Counted from the first letter of the stretch, positions 25,717-36,006 are shown. The stretch is DNA of 64,000 nucleotides from an uncultured Polaribacter sp. (GCA_943787375.1 CALSME010000004.1:152016-216015), one strand, 5' to 3'. The notes: generated by a model from the letters alone, not told the origin. Translations and numbers: made by a program.

Positions 25717-28700
25717 CTATTCTTCTAATCTAACGTCTAAACCTAAACCTTTCAGTTCGTGCATTAATACATTAAATGATTCTGGTAAACCTGGTTCTGG
25801 CATCGCTTCACCTTTTACTATACTTTCGTATGTTTTGGCTCTTCCCATTACATCATCAGATTTTACAGTTAAGATTTCTCTTAAGATACTAGAAGCACCG
25901 TATGCTTCTAAAGCCCATACTTCCATCTCTCCAAAACGCTGACCTCCAAATTGAGCTTTACCTCCTAGGGGTTGTTGTGTAATTAATGAGTATGGTCCGA
26001 TAGAACGTGCGTGCATCTTATCTTCAATCATGTGTCCTAACTTAATCATATAAATGATTCCAACCGTTGCTGGCTGATCGAAACGTTTTCCGGTTCCACC
26101 ATCATATAAATAGGTATGTCCAAATCTTGGTACACCTGCTGCGTCTGTAATTGTATTGATTTGATCTAAAGATGCTCCATCAAAAATTGGTGTTGCATAG
26201 GTAGTTCCTAATTTCTGACCTGCCCAACCAAGAACAGTTTCATAAATTTGACCAATGTTCATACGAGAAGGTACCCCTAACGGGTTTAAAACGATGTCTA
26301 CTGGAGTTCCGTCTTCTAAGAAAGGCATGTCTTCTGCTCTTACAATACGAGCAACAATACCTTTGTTTCCGTGACGTCCCGCCATTTTATCACCTACTTT
26401 CAACTTTCGTTTTTTGGCAATATAAACTTTCGCTAATTTTAAGATTCCTGCTGGTAACTCATCTCCTACAGAGATTGTAAATTTCTGACGACGTAAGCTA
26501 CCTTGTAAATCATTTACTTTAATTTTATAGTTGTGAACCAATTCACCCACTAAAGAATTTAAAGTATCATCTGTTGTCCAAGATCCTGTTAAATGCACAT
26601 AATCATCTACAGAATTTAACATTTTAAGCGTATATTTCTTACCTTTTGGTAATACTTCTTCTCCTAAATCGTTAAAGACTCCTTGTGAAGTTTTTCCACT
26701 GATTAAGCCAAATAACTTCTCAATTAAACTATCCTTTAGAGTTTCAAATTTAGAAACAAAAGAAGCTTCTAAAGCAACAACTGCTTCTTTATCTCTTAAT
26801 CTCTTGTTTTTATCTTTAACAGCTCTTCTAAATAATTTTTTATCAATTACTACTCCTCTTAATGATGGAGAAGCTTTTAATGATGCATCTTTTACATCAC
26901 CCGCTTTGTCACCAAAAATAGCACGTAATAATTTTTCTTCTGGAGTTGGATCTGATTCTCCTTTTGGTGTAATCTTACCAATTAGGATATCGCCTGGATT
27001 TACTTCTGCTCCAATACGAATCATTCCATTTTCATCTAAATCTTTGGTAGCTTCTTCTGAAACGTTTGGAATATCATTGGTTAACTCTTCAGTTCCTAAC
27101 TTGGTATCTCTTACATCTAAAGAATACTCATCAATATGTATTGATGTAAAGATGTCTTCACGAACTACTCTTTCAGAAATTACAATCGCATCCTCGAAGT
27201 TATACCCTTTCCAAGGCATAAAGGCTACTTTCATATTGATCCCTAAGGCTAGTTCTCCTTTTTGTGTTGCATATCCTTCACAAAGAACCTGTCCTTCTTC
27301 AACTCTATCTCCTTTTTGTACAATTGGTTTTAAGTTGATGTTGGTTCCTTGATTGGTTTTTCTAAACTTAATTAAGTTATATGATTTCTCATCAGATTCA
27401 AAACTAACAAGTTTTTCTTCATCGGTTCTATCGTACTTAATTTTGATCACATTTGCATCTACATATTCTACTACTCCGCTTCCTTCTGCATTGATTAAGA
27501 TTCTTGAGTCTTTTGCAACTCTTCTTTCTAAACCAGTACCAACAATTGGTGCTTGTGGACGTAATAATGGAACTGCTTGACGCATCATGTTCGATCCCAT
27601 TAATGCACGGTTGGCATCATCATGTTCTAGGAACGGAATTAAAGATGCTGAAATCGAAGCAATTTGATTTGGAGCAACATCCATATAATCTACTTCACTC
27701 GTAGAAACTACTGGAAAATCTCCTCCTTCACGTGAAATAACACGATCTCCTTGTAAAAAGCCTTTTGCATCCACCTCAATATTTGATTGCGCAAACTTCA
27801 TTCCTTCTTCCTCTTCAGCACTTAAATAAATATGCTTGTGTTCTAAATCAAGATTTCCTGCTTCTACCTTAATATAAGGCGTTTCAATAAATCCTAAATT
27901 ATTCACTTTTGCAAAAACTGAAAGTGAAGAAATCAAACCAATGTTCGGTCCCTCTGGAGTTTCAATTGGACAAAGACGTCCGTAATGCGTATAATGAACA
28001 TCACGTACCTCAAAACCTGCTCTTTCTCTTGATAACCCACCTGGTCCTAGTGCAGATAAACGACGCTTGTGCGTAATTTCTGCTAGTGGATTTGTTTGAT
28101 CCATAAATTGAGACAACTGGTTGGTTCCAAAAAATGAATTAATTACAGAAGAAAGTGTCTTCGCGTTAATTAAATCAATAGGAGTAAAAACCTCATTATC
28201 ACGTACATTCATACGCTCACGTATGGTTCTAGCCATACGGGCTAAACCAACACCAAATTGCTGTGCCAATTGTTCTCCAACTGTTCTTACACGACGGTTT
28301 GATAAGTGATCAATATCATCTACTTCAGCTTTAGAATTAATCAATTCAATCAAATACTTAATAATCGTAATGATATCAAGTTTTGTTAGTACTTTTTGAG
28401 TGATTGGTTCGTCTAAGCCTAATTTAATATTCATTCTAAAACGACCAACTTCACCTAAATTGTAACGTTGTTCCGAAAAGAATAATTTATCGATAATACC
28501 TCTTGCCGTTTCTTCATCTGGCGGTTCAGCATTTCGTAATTGTCTATAAATATGTTCTACAGCTTCTTTTTCTGAATTTGTAGGATCTTTTTGTAATGTA
28601 TTGTGAATAATCGAGTAATCTGCATGTAAATTGTCTTGTTTATGTAACAAAACGGTTTTGGCACCTGCTTCAATTATTTCATCAATATGTTCTTTTTCTA

Positions 28701-29529
28701 GAACCGTATCTCTGTCTAAAATGATTTCGTTTCTTTCAATCGATACAACTTCTCCTGTATCTTCATCTACGAAATCTTCATGCCAAGTTTTTAAAACTCT
28801 TGCAGCTAACTTACGTCCTAGTACTTTTTTTAGTCCAGCTTTAGAAACCTTTACTTCTTCTGCTAAGTTAAAGATCTCTAAAATGTCTTTATCTCTTTCA
28901 AAACCGATGGCTCTGAATAAAGTAGTCACTGGTAATTTTTTCTTTCTATCAATATAAGCGTACATCACTTGATTGATATCGGTAGCAAATTCAATCCAAG
29001 AACCTTTGAAAGGAATTACTCTTGCTGAATATAATTTTGTCCCGTTTGCATGGAAAGATTGTCCAAAAAACACACCTGGAGATCTATGCAATTGAGAGAC
29101 AACTACACGTTCTGCACCGTTAATTACGAAAGTACCAGAGTTGGTCATATAAGGAATGGTCCCTAAATAAACATCTTGTACAATAGTTTCGAAATCTTCG
29201 TGTTCTGGATCTGTACAGAAAAGCTTTAAACGAGCTTTTAGAGGAACACTATGTGTTAATCCTCTTTCTATACATTCTTGAATACTATATCTTGGGGGAT
29301 CTACAAAATAATCTAAAAATTCTAATACGAATTGATTTCTAGTATCTGTAATTGGGAAATTATCCATGAAGGTTTTATACAAACCTTCTTCTCCTCTTTC
29401 TTCTGCCTTAGTTTGTAACTGGAAAAAGTCTTGAAATGACTTTACCTGAATATCTAGAAAATCTGGATAATCTGTACCTAATTTTGAAGTTGCGAAGTTG
29501 ATTCTTTCAGTGGTGTTTTTCGTTGCCAA
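25717..29529 (-). CDS. rpoB: RNA polymerase beta subunit
   Basis: A 1270-residue beta subunit. The rifampicin pocket region reads [19 protein letters not shown] and [19 protein letters not shown], the wild-type pattern including S, H and R residues linked to sensitivity elsewhere. The C-terminal part has [15 protein letters not shown] and [18 protein letters not shown]. Full length for Bacteroidota. It follows rplL after 126 bp holding two strong hairpins, probably attenuating elements that set the rpoBC to ribosomal protein ratio. Confidence 0.99.
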   Translation of the reverse strand: MATKNTTERINFATSKLGTDYPDFLDIQVKSFQDFFQLQTKAEERGEEGLYKTFMDNFPITDTRNQFVLEFLDYFVDPPRYSIQECIERGLTHSVPLKARLKLFCTDPEHEDFETIVQDVYLGTIPYMTNSGTFVINGAERVVVSQLHRSPGVFFGQSFHANGTKLYSARVIPFKGSWIEFATDINQVMYAYIDRKKKLPVTTLFRAIGFERDKDILEIFNLAEEVKVSKAGLKKVLGRKLAARVLKTWHEDFVDEDTGEVVSIERNEIILDRDTVLEKEHIDEIIEAGAKTVLLHKQDNLHADYSIIHNTLQKDPTNSEKEAVEHIYRQLRNAEPPDEETARGIIDKLFFSEQRYNLGEVGRFRMNIKLGLDEPITQKVLTKLDIITIIKYLIELINSKAEVDDIDHLSNRRVRTVGEQLAQQFGVGLARMARTIRERMNVRDNEVFTPIDLINAKTLSSVINSFFGTNQLSQFMDQTNPLAEITHKRRLSALGPGGLSRERAGFEVRDVHYTHYGRLCPIETPEGPNIGLISSLSVFAKVNNLGFIETPYIKVEAGNLDLEHKHIYLSAEEEEGMKFAQSNIEVDAKGFLQGDRVISREGGDFPVVSTSEVDYMDVAPNQIASISASLIPFLEHDDANRALMGSNMMRQAVPLLRPQAPIVGTGLERRVAKDSRILINAEGSGVVEYVDANVIKIKYDRTDEEKLVSFESDEKSYNLIKFRKTNQGTNINLKPIVQKGDRVEEGQVLCEGYATQKGELALGINMKVAFMPWKGYNFEDAIVISERVVREDIFTSIHIDEYSLDVRDTKLGTEELTNDIPNVSEEATKDLDENGMIRIGAEVNPGDILIGKITPKGESDPTPEEKLLRAIFGDKAGDVKDASLKASPSLRGVVIDKKLFRRAVKDKNKRLRDKEAVVALEASFVSKFETLKDSLIEKLFGLISGKTSQGVFNDLGEEVLPKGKKYTLKMLNSVDDYVHLTGSWTTDDTLNSLVGELVHNYKIKVNDLQGSLRRQKFTISVGDELPAGILKLAKVYIAKKRKLKVGDKMAGRHGNKGIVARIVRAEDMPFLEDGTPVDIVLNPLGVPSRMNIGQIYETVLGWAGQKLGTTYATPIFDGASLDQINTITDAAGVPRFGHTYLYDGGTGKRFDQPATVGIIYMIKLGHMIEDKMHARSIGPYSLITQQPLGGKAQFGGQRFGEMEVWALEAYGASSILREILTVKSDDVMGRAKTYESIVKGEAMPEPGLPESFNVLMHELKGLGLDVRLEE

Positions 29530-29577
29530 AAGAGAATATATTTTTAATTAAAATAAAAACGAATATATACACAAAAT

Positions 29578-29616
29578 GGTTTAGGACTAAAAACATGCGT
29601 TTTTAGTACCTAAACC
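29578..29616 (-). promoter_or_regulatory. Long hairpin upstream of rpoB (candidate attenuator)
   Basis: GGTTTAGG.ACTAAAAAC pairs with its complement around a 4-nt loop, one bulge, about 17 bp. It lies 49 bp before the rpoB start. The location matches the rplL-rpoB attenuator of other bacteria. Confidence 0.6.
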
Positions 29617-29628
29617 TTAATTTGTTTT

Positions 29629-29648
29629 TCCCGAAAAATTTTTCGGGA
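29629..29648 (-). promoter_or_regulatory. Perfect palindrome after rplL
   Basis: TCCCGAAAAA followed directly by TTTTTCGGGA, 8 bp after the rplL stop. It may be a partial terminator or RNase processing stem. Confidence 0.6.
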
Positions 29649-29655
29649 GAGTAAA

Positions 29656-30027
29656 TTACTTAAGCTCTACCTCAGCTCCAGCTTCTTCTAAAGATTTTTT
29701 AAGACCTTCTGCCTCATCTTTAGATACACCTTCTTTTACTGCTGCTGGTGCGCTATCAACGATACCTTTAGCTTCTTTCAATCCTAAACCAGTTAATTCC
29801 TTAACTAATTTTACAACTGCTAGTTTAGAACCACCTGCTGCTTTTAAGATTACATCAAATTCAGTTTGCTCTTCAGCTGCTTCACCTGCTGCTGCTGGTC
29901 CTGCTGCTGCTGCTACTGCTGCTGCTGGTTCGATACCGTACTCATCTTTTAAAATAGTAGCTAATTCATTAACCTCTTTTACTGTTAAGTTAACTAATTG
30001 CTCTGCGAAATCTTTTAATTCTGCCAT
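29656..30027 (-). CDS. rplL: Ribosomal protein bL12 (L7/L12)
   Basis: A 123-residue stalk protein: N-terminal dimerisation helix pair, the Ala/Gly-rich hinge ([19 protein letters not shown]) and the C-terminal factor-binding domain ([20 protein letters not shown]). It recruits translation factors to the ribosome. It lies 49 bp after rplJ, with which it forms the stalk. Confidence 0.98.
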   Translation of the reverse strand: MAELKDFAEQLVNLTVKEVNELATILKDEYGIEPAAAVAAAAGPAAAGEAAEEQTEFDVILKAAGGSKLAVVKLVKELTGLGLKEAKGIVDSAPAAVKEGVSKDEAEGLKKSLEEAGAEVELK

Positions 30028-30076
30028 TTTAATTGTTTTTAAAATTTGTTATATAATAGTTTATTTGTGCGCGTAC

Positions 30077-30592
30077 TTATTTTTCAGATAACGTTGTTAA
30101 GATACCTGAAAGCTTGTTTCCTCCTGATTGTAATGCTGAAATAACATTCTTAGCAGGCGATTGTAATAATGAAATAATATCTCCAATGAGTTCTTCTCTA
30201 GATTTGATATTTACAAGAGCGTCTAATTGATCATCGCCAATATAAACAGACTCTTCTGCGTAAGCACCTTTCAAGAAAGGCTTATCAGATTTTTTTCTAA
30301 ACTCTTTGATTAGCTTTGCTGGTGCATTTGCAGCCTCAGCAACTAACATCGATGTGTTCCCTTTTAAAACAGACGGTAAGTCTCCGAAATCTTTATCAGA
30401 AGCTTCCATTGCTTTTGCAAGTAATGTATTTTTTATTACAGATAATTGAACATCTGCTTTAAAACATGCTCTACGTAAATTAGATGTTGTTGTTGCATCT
30501 AATCCTGAAATATCTGCTAAATAAATAGTACTTGTATCTGCTAACTTTGCTGTTAAATCTTGAATTACTTGTGATTTTTCCTCTCTAGTCAT
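30077..30592 (-). CDS. rplJ: Ribosomal protein uL10
   Basis: A 171-residue stalk-base protein. N-terminal rRNA-binding domain begins MTREEKSQVIQDLTAKL and contains YLADISGLDATTTSNLRR; the C-terminal helix binds L12 dimers. Only 21 bp separate it from rplA, so no long L10-binding leader of the E. coli kind is seen here. Confidence 0.98.
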   Translation of the reverse strand: MTREEKSQVIQDLTAKLADTSTIYLADISGLDATTTSNLRRACFKADVQLSVIKNTLLAKAMEASDKDFGDLPSVLKGNTSMLVAEAANAPAKLIKEFRKKSDKPFLKGAYAEESVYIGDDQLDALVNIKSREELIGDIISLLQSPAKNVISALQSGGNKLSGILTTLSEK

Positions 30593-30613
30593 AATTATAG
30601 GTTTTAACTGCTA

Positions 30614-31303
30614 TTAAGCAGATTTTACATCAAGTTGAACACTTGGACTCATAGTGCTAGACATGAAAACACTTTTTATATAGGTTCCCTTTGCTGTAGT
30701 AGGTTTCAATTTGTTAATTGTTTGAATTAACTCATTGGCGTTTTCAGCAATCTGATTTGCATCAAAAGAAACTTTCCCAATTGCAGCATGTATAATACCT
30801 GTCTTATCAACTTTAAAGTCAATTTTACCAGCTTTCACATCTTTTACTGCTTTTGCTACGTCCATTGTTACTGTACCAGTCTTTGGGTTTGGCATTAAAC
30901 CTCTTGGTCCTAAAATTCTTCCTAAAGGTCCTAGTTTCCCCATTACACTCGGCATGGTAATAATTACATCAACATCGGTCCAACCTCCCTTGATTTTTTG
31001 TAAAAACTCATCCAAACCAACATAATCTGCGCCTGCTGCTGTAGCTTCTGCTTCTTTGTCTGGTGTTACCAAAGCTAATACTTTTACATCTTTACCTGTA
31101 CCATGTGGTAAAGTAACGACACCTCTTACCATTTGATTGGCTTTACGAGGGTCTACTCCTAATCTAATCGCTAAATCTACTGATGCATCAAACTTTACAG
31201 TAGTAATATCTTTGATTAATGCTGAAGCCGCATTTAAATCGTAAGACGTATTCGCGTCTACTTTTGCGTATGCAACTTTTTGCTTTTTTGTTAATCTTGC
31301 CAT
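30614..31303 (-). CDS. rplA: Ribosomal protein uL1
   Basis: A 229-residue protein of standard length. It has the conserved uL1 signature ([18 protein letters not shown]) and the start [16 protein letters not shown]. It forms the mobile L1 stalk of the 50S subunit and elsewhere represses its own operon. It is 20 bp downstream of rplK. Confidence 0.98.
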   Translation of the reverse strand: MARLTKKQKVAYAKVDANTSYDLNAASALIKDITTVKFDASVDLAIRLGVDPRKANQMVRGVVTLPHGTGKDVKVLALVTPDKEAEATAAGADYVGLDEFLQKIKGGWTDVDVIITMPSVMGKLGPLGRILGPRGLMPNPKTGTVTMDVAKAVKDVKAGKIDFKVDKTGIIHAAIGKVSFDANQIAENANELIQTINKLKPTTAKGTYIKSVFMSSTMSPSVQLDVKSA

Positions 31304-31323
31304 TTTACTATTTTTTATAAAGT

Positions 31324-31761
31324 TTATACTGGTGCATCACCTTTAACTGTTAAACCCATAGAACGAGCTGTACCTGCAATCATTCTCATTGCTGAAGAAA
31401 CTTTAAAGGCATTTAAATCTACCATTTTGTCTTCTGCAATTACTTTAATTTGATCCCAAGTAACAGATGCTACTTTCTTCCTGTTTGGTTCTCCTGAACC
31501 TTTTTTAATTTTGGCCGCTTCTAGTAACTGAACTGCTGCAGGTGGCGTTTTTACGATAAAATCGAAAGATTTATCTTTATAAACAGTGATCGCAACTGGT
31601 AAAACTTTACCTTGTTTATCTTGCGTTCTTGCATTGAACTGTTTACAAAACTCCATTATGTTAACACCAGCAGCTCCTAAAGCGGGTCCAACCGGCGGCG
31701 ATGGATTCGCTGCGCCTCCCCTTACTTGTAACTTAACTACTTTACTAACTTCTTTTGCCAT
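31324..31761 (-). CDS. rplK: Ribosomal protein uL11
   Basis: A 145-residue protein with the N-terminal Pro-rich loop ([20 protein letters not shown]) that contacts GTPase factors and the C-terminal 23S-binding domain ([15 protein letters not shown]). Standard length. It lies 72 bp downstream of nusG, as in most bacteria. Confidence 0.98.
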   Translation of the reverse strand: MAKEVSKVVKLQVRGGAANPSPPVGPALGAAGVNIMEFCKQFNARTQDKQGKVLPVAITVYKDKSFDFIVKTPPAAVQLLEAAKIKKGSGEPNRKKVASVTWDQIKVIAEDKMVDLNAFKVSSAMRMIAGTARSMGLTVKGDAPV

Positions 31762-31833
31762 TTTAAAATGTTTAATGATTTGTTTTAAGTTGGAAGCCCA
31801 AAAACAAATCGGTATTTATATATTTGGTAACAA

Positions 31834-32385
31834 TTATATCTTTTCTACTTGCATATAACTCAACTCTAATGGTGTTTTTCTTCCGAAAATCTTTACCATT
31901 ACCTCAAGCTTACGCTTTTCTTCATTTACTTTTTCGATCGTTCCATCAAAACCATTAAATGGTCCATCAACAACTTTTACCGTTTCACCAATATCGAAAG
32001 GAATCGCAACGTTTTCATCCTGAACGGACAATTCGTCTACTTTACCTAACATTCGATTTACTTCTGATTTACGCATTGGCACTGGTTCTCCTCCTTTAGT
32101 TTCTCCTAAAAAACCAATAACACCTGTTATGGATTTGATCACGTGAGGAACTTCACCAGATAGATTTGCTTCTACCATAATATATCCAGGGAAATAAACT
32201 TTTTCCTTGTGAATTTTTTTACCGTCTTTTATTTGAACGACTTTCTCTTTAGGAACAATTACTTGACTTACAAAATCTGAAAGCCCTAAACGATTAATTT
32301 CAGTCTCTATATAGGACTGAACTTTATTTTCCTGTCCTCCAATGGCTCTTACAACATACCATTTCATTACTGAATCAGTTGCCAT
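31834..32385 (-). CDS. nusG: Transcription elongation/antitermination factor NusG
   Basis: A 183-residue protein. The NGN domain begins KWYVVRAIGGQENKVQSYIE and the C-terminal KOW motif reads GETVKVVDGPFNGFDGTIEK. It binds RNA polymerase and couples transcription to Rho or ribosomes. Two bp separate it from secE, so the pair is one unit. Confidence 0.98.
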   Translation of the reverse strand: MATDSVMKWYVVRAIGGQENKVQSYIETEINRLGLSDFVSQVIVPKEKVVQIKDGKKIHKEKVYFPGYIMVEANLSGEVPHVIKSITGVIGFLGETKGGEPVPMRKSEVNRMLGKVDELSVQDENVAIPFDIGETVKVVDGPFNGFDGTIEKVNEEKRKLEVMVKIFGRKTPLELSYMQVEKI

Positions 32386-32387
32386 AG

Positions 32388-32585
32388 TTAGTTAGATTTA
32401 AACGTTGTAAAAAAAACATCTAATCCTGTTTGAAAAACATAATCGATGCCTGCAACGGCTAAAGCGAATAAAATCGTAAAAACAGCAACTGTCATTGTTG
32501 ATTTTTGTGCATCCTCTTTAGAGATCCAAGTCATATGGTTGTTTAATTCCTCAAAAGAATCTTTGATATATTGAATAAACTTCAT
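32388..32585 (-). CDS. secE: Preprotein translocase subunit SecE
   Basis: A 65-residue short SecE: amphipathic helix (SFEELNNHMTWISKEDAQKST) and a single C-terminal membrane helix (VAVFTILFALAVAGIDYVF). It clamps SecY in the inner membrane. Its position between tRNA-Trp and nusG is the classical one. Confidence 0.95.
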   Translation of the reverse strand: MKFIQYIKDSFEELNNHMTWISKEDAQKSTMTVAVFTILFALAVAGIDYVFQTGLDVFFTTFKSN

Positions 32586-32608
32586 TGGTTATTTATGTTT
32601 TTTATTTG

Positions 32609-32680
32609 CACGGGCGGAGAGATTCGAACTCCCGACAGCTGGTTTTGGAGACCAGTGCTCTACCGCTGAACTACGCCCGT
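32609..32680 (-). tRNA. tRNA-Trp (CCA)
   Basis: A 72-nt cloverleaf on the minus strand, 7-bp acceptor stem ACGGGCG/CGCCCGT, anticodon loop CTCCAAA and T-loop GTTCGAATC. The CCA tail is not encoded. It lies between tuf and secE. Confidence 0.97.
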
Positions 32681-32701
32681 CTCTCTATTTTCTTTACTCA
32701 T

Positions 32702-32733
32702 AAAGGCGTCACGCTGAAAGCGTGACACCTTTT
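32702..32733 (-). promoter_or_regulatory. Strong hairpin between tuf and tRNA-Trp
   Basis: GTCACGCT and AGCGTGAC with flanking AAAGG/CCTTT and a 3-nt loop. No T-run follows in the minus direction, so partial termination or processing between tuf and tRNA-Trp is likely. Confidence 0.6.
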
Positions 32734-32764
32734 ATAATTTATTGAAATATTTTAGTCTAAAAAA

Positions 32765-33955
32765 TTAGTCTAAAATTTCAGTAACCTGACCTGCACCTAC
32801 AGTTCTTCCTCCTTCACGAATTGCAAAACGTAAACCTAAGTTTAATGCAATTGGTTGGATTAAATCAACTGTAATTGTTAAGTTATCTCCTGGCATTACC
32901 ATTTCAACACCATCAGGTAATTGAATGTTACCAGTAACATCTGTTGTTCTCACATAAAATTGTGGACGGTAGTTGTTATGGAATGGAGTGTGACGTCCAC
33001 CTTCTTCTTTTTTAAGAACATAAACCTCTGCTTTAAATTTAGCATGAGGAGTTACAGAACCTGGCTTACAGATTACCATACCTCTTTTAATATCTTCTTT
33101 TGCAATACCTCTTAATAAGATACCAGCATTATCTCCTGCTTCACCTCTATCTAAGATTTGACGGAACATTTCAATACCAGTAATAGTAGACTGCATTTTT
33201 TCAGCACCCATACCAATAATATCAACTGAATCTCCTGTATTTGCAATACCAGTTTCGATACGACCTGTAGCTACAGTTCCACGACCAGTAATTGAAAATA
33301 CATCTTCAATTGGCATTAAGAAATCTTTATCAACCTCTCTTAAAGGCTCTTCGATCCAAGTATCAACTTGTGCCATTAATTCTAAAACAGTATCAACCCA
33401 TTGTTGCTCACCGTTTAAAGCACCTAATGCAGAACCTGCTACGATAGGACCATTGTCACCATCATACTCATAGAAAGAAAGTAATTCTCTTACTTCCATG
33501 TCTACTAATTCTAACATCTCTTCATCACCATCAAGCATGTCCACTTTGTTCAAGAAAACAACCATACGAGGAATACCTACTTGGCGTCCTAATAAAATGT
33601 GCTCTCTCGTCTGTGGCATTGGCCCATCTGTTGCAGCAACTACTAAAATTGCTCCATCCATTTGTGCAGCACCTGTTACCATGTTCTTAACGTAATCCGC
33701 GTGACCTGGACAATCTACGTGCGCATAGTGACGATTTGCTGTTTGATATTCTACGTGTGAGGTATTAATTGTGATACCTCTTTCTTTTTCTTCAGGTGCG
33801 TTATCAATCTGATCGAATGATCTTGCTTCTGAAAAACCTGCATCAGCTAATACTTTAGTAATAGCAGCAGTTAAAGTTGTTTTACCGTGATCTACGTGTC
33901 CAATTGTACCAATGTTTAAGTGTGGTTTCGAACGATCAAAAGTTGCCTTTGCCAT
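32765..33955 (-). CDS. tuf: Elongation factor Tu
   Basis: A 396-residue GTPase. G1 [10 protein letters not shown], switch [16 protein letters not shown]3 [13 protein letters not shown]4 NKVDM, then the two beta-barrel domains ending [11 protein letters not shown]. It carries aminoacyl-tRNA to the ribosome. Four tRNA genes lie directly upstream on the same strand and are probably co-transcribed with it. Confidence 0.99.
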   Translation of the reverse strand: MAKATFDRSKPHLNIGTIGHVDHGKTTLTAAITKVLADAGFSEARSFDQIDNAPEEKERGITINTSHVEYQTANRHYAHVDCPGHADYVKNMVTGAAQMDGAILVVAATDGPMPQTREHILLGRQVGIPRMVVFLNKVDMLDGDEEMLELVDMEVRELLSFYEYDGDNGPIVAGSALGALNGEQQWVDTVLELMAQVDTWIEEPLREVDKDFLMPIEDVFSITGRGTVATGRIETGIANTGDSVDIIGMGAEKMQSTITGIEMFRQILDRGEAGDNAGILLRGIAKEDIKRGMVICKPGSVTPHAKFKAEVYVLKKEEGGRHTPFHNNYRPQFYVRTTDVTGNIQLPDGVEMVMPGDNLTITVDLIQPIALNLGLRFAIREGGRTVGAGQVTEILD

Positions 33956-34015
33956 GTTTGTTAATTTTAATTCTTAGTTTAAATATATTTAGTCTCTAGT
34001 AATACGTATTAATTG

Positions 34016-34088
34016 AGCCAGCGATGGGATTTGAACCCACGACCTCATCCCTACCAAGGATGCGCTCTACCAACTGAGCTACACCGGC
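34016..34088 (-). tRNA. tRNA-Thr (GGT)
   Basis: 73 nt, acceptor GCCGGTG/CGCTGGC (with G-T pairs), anticodon loop TTGGTAG. Nearest tRNA to tuf. Confidence 0.96.
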
Positions 34089-34105
34089 TTATGTTGGTAC
34101 TCTTG

Positions 34106-34178
34106 AGCGAAAGACCGGGTTCGAACCGGCGACATTCAGCTTGGAAGGCTGACGCTCTACCAACTGAGCTACTTTCGC
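34106..34178 (-). tRNA. tRNA-Gly (TCC)
   Basis: 73 nt, acceptor GCGAAAG/CTTTCGC, anticodon loop CTTCCAA, T-loop GTTCGAACC. Confidence 0.97.
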
Positions 34179-34193
34179 AAATTATATAAATTG

Positions 34194-34275
34194 TGGGGAG
34201 AGCAGGATTCGAACCTGCGAAGACGTAGTCAACGGAGTTACAGTCCGTCCTCGTTGGCCGCTTGAGTATCTCCCC
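34194..34275 (-). tRNA. tRNA-Tyr (GTA)
   Basis: 82 nt with the long variable arm of class II tRNAs, acceptor GGGGAGA, anticodon loop CTGTAAC. Confidence 0.97.
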
Positions 34276-34318
34276 TTTAATTTACTATTTTAATGAACTT
34301 AATTTCTTGCTTTTTTTG

Positions 34319-34392
34319 AGCCGATGGAGGGACTCGAACCCACGACCTGCTGATTACAAATCAGCTGCTCTAGCCAGCTGAGCTACATCGGC
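34319..34392 (-). tRNA. tRNA-Thr (TGT)
   Basis: 74 nt, acceptor GCCGATG/CATCGGC, anticodon loop TTTGTAA. First tRNA of the cluster, 40 bp after a TAnnTTTG box. Confidence 0.96.
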
Positions 34393-34432
34393 TTTTGTTG
34401 CAAAAAAACAACCCGCTATTTCTAACGGATTG

Positions 34433-34440
34433 CAAATGTA
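34433..34440 (-). promoter_or_regulatory. -7 element of the tRNA-tuf operon
   Basis: TACATTTG on the minus strand, placing the transcript start about 35 nt before tRNA-Thr(TGT). The -33 position is T/A-rich without a clean TTTG. Confidence 0.6.
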
Positions 34441-34492
34441 TAAAGTTTTTTTAACTTCTAAAACATTTTATAATTATATTTTCACTTTTTTA

Positions 34493-34798
34493 TTAAATTA
34501 ATGTTTCTCGATGCTTTTCTTTCGACTTTTTTAGCTGTCTTTTCAAGGAATCTACAGCCAAATTCACTCCTTCTTCAAATGTTTTTGTTTCTCTTTTTAC
34601 CACCAATTCGGCACCAGGTATATTAATTTTAACCTCTGTAATCTTATTTTCTTTATCGCTTGTCTTCTGAACTTTCAAAAAAACCTCTGCGTCTACAATT
34701 TTATCGTGATACTTTACTAAAGACGCAACTTTCGATTGTGTATAATCTATTAAACTAGTATCGGCATTAAAATTGACGGATTGAGTAAATACTTTCAT
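34493..34798 (-). CDS. hpf: Ribosome hibernation promoting factor (short HPF/RaiA family)
   Basis: A 101-residue protein covering the S30AE domain: MKVFTQSVNFNADTSLIDYTQSKVASL, then EVKINIPGAELVVKRETKTFEEGVNLAVD and a basic C-terminus. It lacks the C-terminal dimerisation domain of long HPF. It binds the decoding centre of idle ribosomes. Its ATG overlaps the stop of the recombinase gene upstream (ATGA), so its translation is coupled to that gene. Confidence 0.92.
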   Translation of the reverse strand: MKVFTQSVNFNADTSLIDYTQSKVASLVKYHDKIVDAEVFLKVQKTSDKENKITEVKINIPGAELVVKRETKTFEEGVNLAVDSLKRQLKKSKEKHRETLI

Positions 34799-35688
34799 AA
34801 ATTATTATTTTTAAGGCTCCTTGGATGTGCCTGGTTATATACTTTTTTCATTTTCTCTACACTATTGTGAGTATAAACTTGTGTAGAAGCTAAACTTGCA
34901 TGCCCTAACAGTTCTTTCACAGAATTTAAATCGGCACCTTCATTTAATAAATGAGTAGCAAACGAATGCCTTAATAAGTGCGGACTTTTTTTCTCTTTCG
35001 TAGAGACGTTACTAAAGTAAGAATTTACCACCCTATATACAAGCGTTTCGTAGAGTTTATTTCCTTTCTCTGTAATAAACAAAAAACGTGAAGTTGTCAC
35101 TACTTCTTTTCTGAGTTCAAGATACCTTGTTATTGTTTTTATTACCGGTGCCAACAAGGGTACAAATCGTTCTTTATTTCTTTTTCCGATCACCTTTATC
35201 AATTTCTCTAAAAGGGCTACATCTGAAAGTTGAATTGAAATTAATTCTCCCCTTCTCATTCCTGTCGAATAAAGCAATTCTACAATTAGTCGATTTCGTA
35301 CCGACACAAAATCATCCTTTTCTTCCAAAAGAGATATCGCTTTTGTGATTTCTGACTCTGAAAAGGGGTTTTGAATTCTCTTTTCAACTTTTAAAGCCTT
35401 ATGTTTTATCAAAGGGTTTAAATCAATCTGTTTTGTTTTTTGAAGAAACTTGTAAAATGACTTTAGCGAACTTATTTTTCGGTTAATCGTATTATTAGAA
35501 ACTCCTTGACCTACCAAATCAACGATCCAACTCCGAATCTGTGGATAATGAACGTTTCTAATTTCATCTTGATCAAAGGTATTTTCACAAAAAAGACTGA
35601 AGGAATTTAAATCATTCTGATAAGCTGTTATTGTGTGCTTAGAATATTTTTTCTCTAAGGTAAGATATGTGATAAATGCTGAAATCAT
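34795..35688 (-). CDS. xerC: Tyrosine recombinase XerC/XerD type
   Basis: About 297 residues from ATG at 35688 (MISAFITYLTLEKKYSKHTI); an upstream in-frame start at 35748 would lie ahead of the -7 box at 35709. All catalytic residues are present: STGMRRGELIS, GKRNKERFVPL, HLLRHSFATHLL, LLGHASL and the Tyr of TQVYTH. It is probably the chromosomal dimer-resolution recombinase. It overlaps hpf by 4 bp. The XerC versus XerD label is uncertain because flavobacteria carry more than one. Confidence 0.85.
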   Translation of the reverse strand: MISAFITYLTLEKKYSKHTITAYQNDLNSFSLFCENTFDQDEIRNVHYPQIRSWIVDLVGQGVSNNTINRKISSLKSFYKFLQKTKQIDLNPLIKHKALKVEKRIQNPFSESEITKAISLLEEKDDFVSVRNRLIVELLYSTGMRRGELISIQLSDVALLEKLIKVIGKRNKERFVPLLAPVIKTITRYLELRKEVVTTSRFLFITEKGNKLYETLVYRVVNSYFSNVSTKEKKSPHLLRHSFATHLLNEGADLNSVKELLGHASLASTQVYTHNSVEKMKKVYNQAHPRSLKNNNL

Positions 35689-35708
35689 TAAATAAATCTT
35701 CTTTGTTT

Positions 35709-35716
35709 CAAATTTA
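35709..35716 (-). promoter_or_regulatory. -7 element upstream of xerC-hpf
   Basis: TAAATTTG on the minus strand, 21 bp before the chosen ATG at 35688. It supports that start over the one at 35748. Confidence 0.5.
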
Positions 35717-35734
35717 TGAAAAATTAAACAAAAA

Positions 35735-35768
35735 AAATCTCGTAACACCTAAAAGGGTTACGAGATTT
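35735..35768 (-). terminator. Terminator of rpsU
   Basis: A 12-bp stem AAATCTCGTAAC/GTTACGAGATTT with a 10-nt loop, followed on the minus strand by eight T residues. It separates rpsU from xerC-hpf. Confidence 0.9.
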
Positions 35769-35790
35769 ATAATCTCTAAAAAAGCGGGAA

Positions 35791-35988
35791 TTAACCTACT
35801 TCTTCTTGTGTTCTTAATTTTTGTACATAAGAGGCTTTGATTCTTTGCGCTCTATTTGCTACTGAAGGCTTTGTAAAGTTTTTTCTATTACGTAAGTTCT
35901 TCATGGTTTTCGTACGATCGAATTTTCTTTTAAAACGCTTTAACGCTCTATCGATGTTCTCTCCTTCTTTTACGGGTATAATTAACAT
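35791..35988 (-). CDS. rpsU: Ribosomal protein bS21
   Basis: A 65-residue basic 30S protein (MLIIPVKEGENIDRALKRFK). Position 54 is tyrosine (KASY), the residue reported for Flavobacterium johnsoniae bS21 as part of the pocket that hides the 3' end of 16S rRNA. Its start codon is preceded by a strong Shine-Dalgarno, unlike its neighbours. This fits the proposed model in which ribosomes lacking bS21 expose the anti-Shine-Dalgarno and preferentially translate rpsU. It is monocistronic, with its own promoter and terminator. Confidence 0.97.
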   Translation of the reverse strand: MLIIPVKEGENIDRALKRFKRKFDRTKTMKNLRNRKNFTKPSVANRAQRIKASYVQKLRTQEEVG

Positions 35989-35993
35989 ATATT

Positions 35994-36006
35994 GGCACCT
36001 CCTTTC
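35994..36006 (-). promoter_or_regulatory. Strong Shine-Dalgarno of rpsU
   Basis: AAAGGAGGTGCC on the minus strand, with GGAGG 9 nt before the ATG. I see no comparable site before the other genes of the window. Autoregulatory site, as known in Flavobacteriia. Confidence 0.9.

Noticed and set aside
26804..27352. 182-codon plus-strand frame inside rpoB
   Set aside because: Ser/Pro-rich shadow arising from antisense reading of rpoB codons; no start context.
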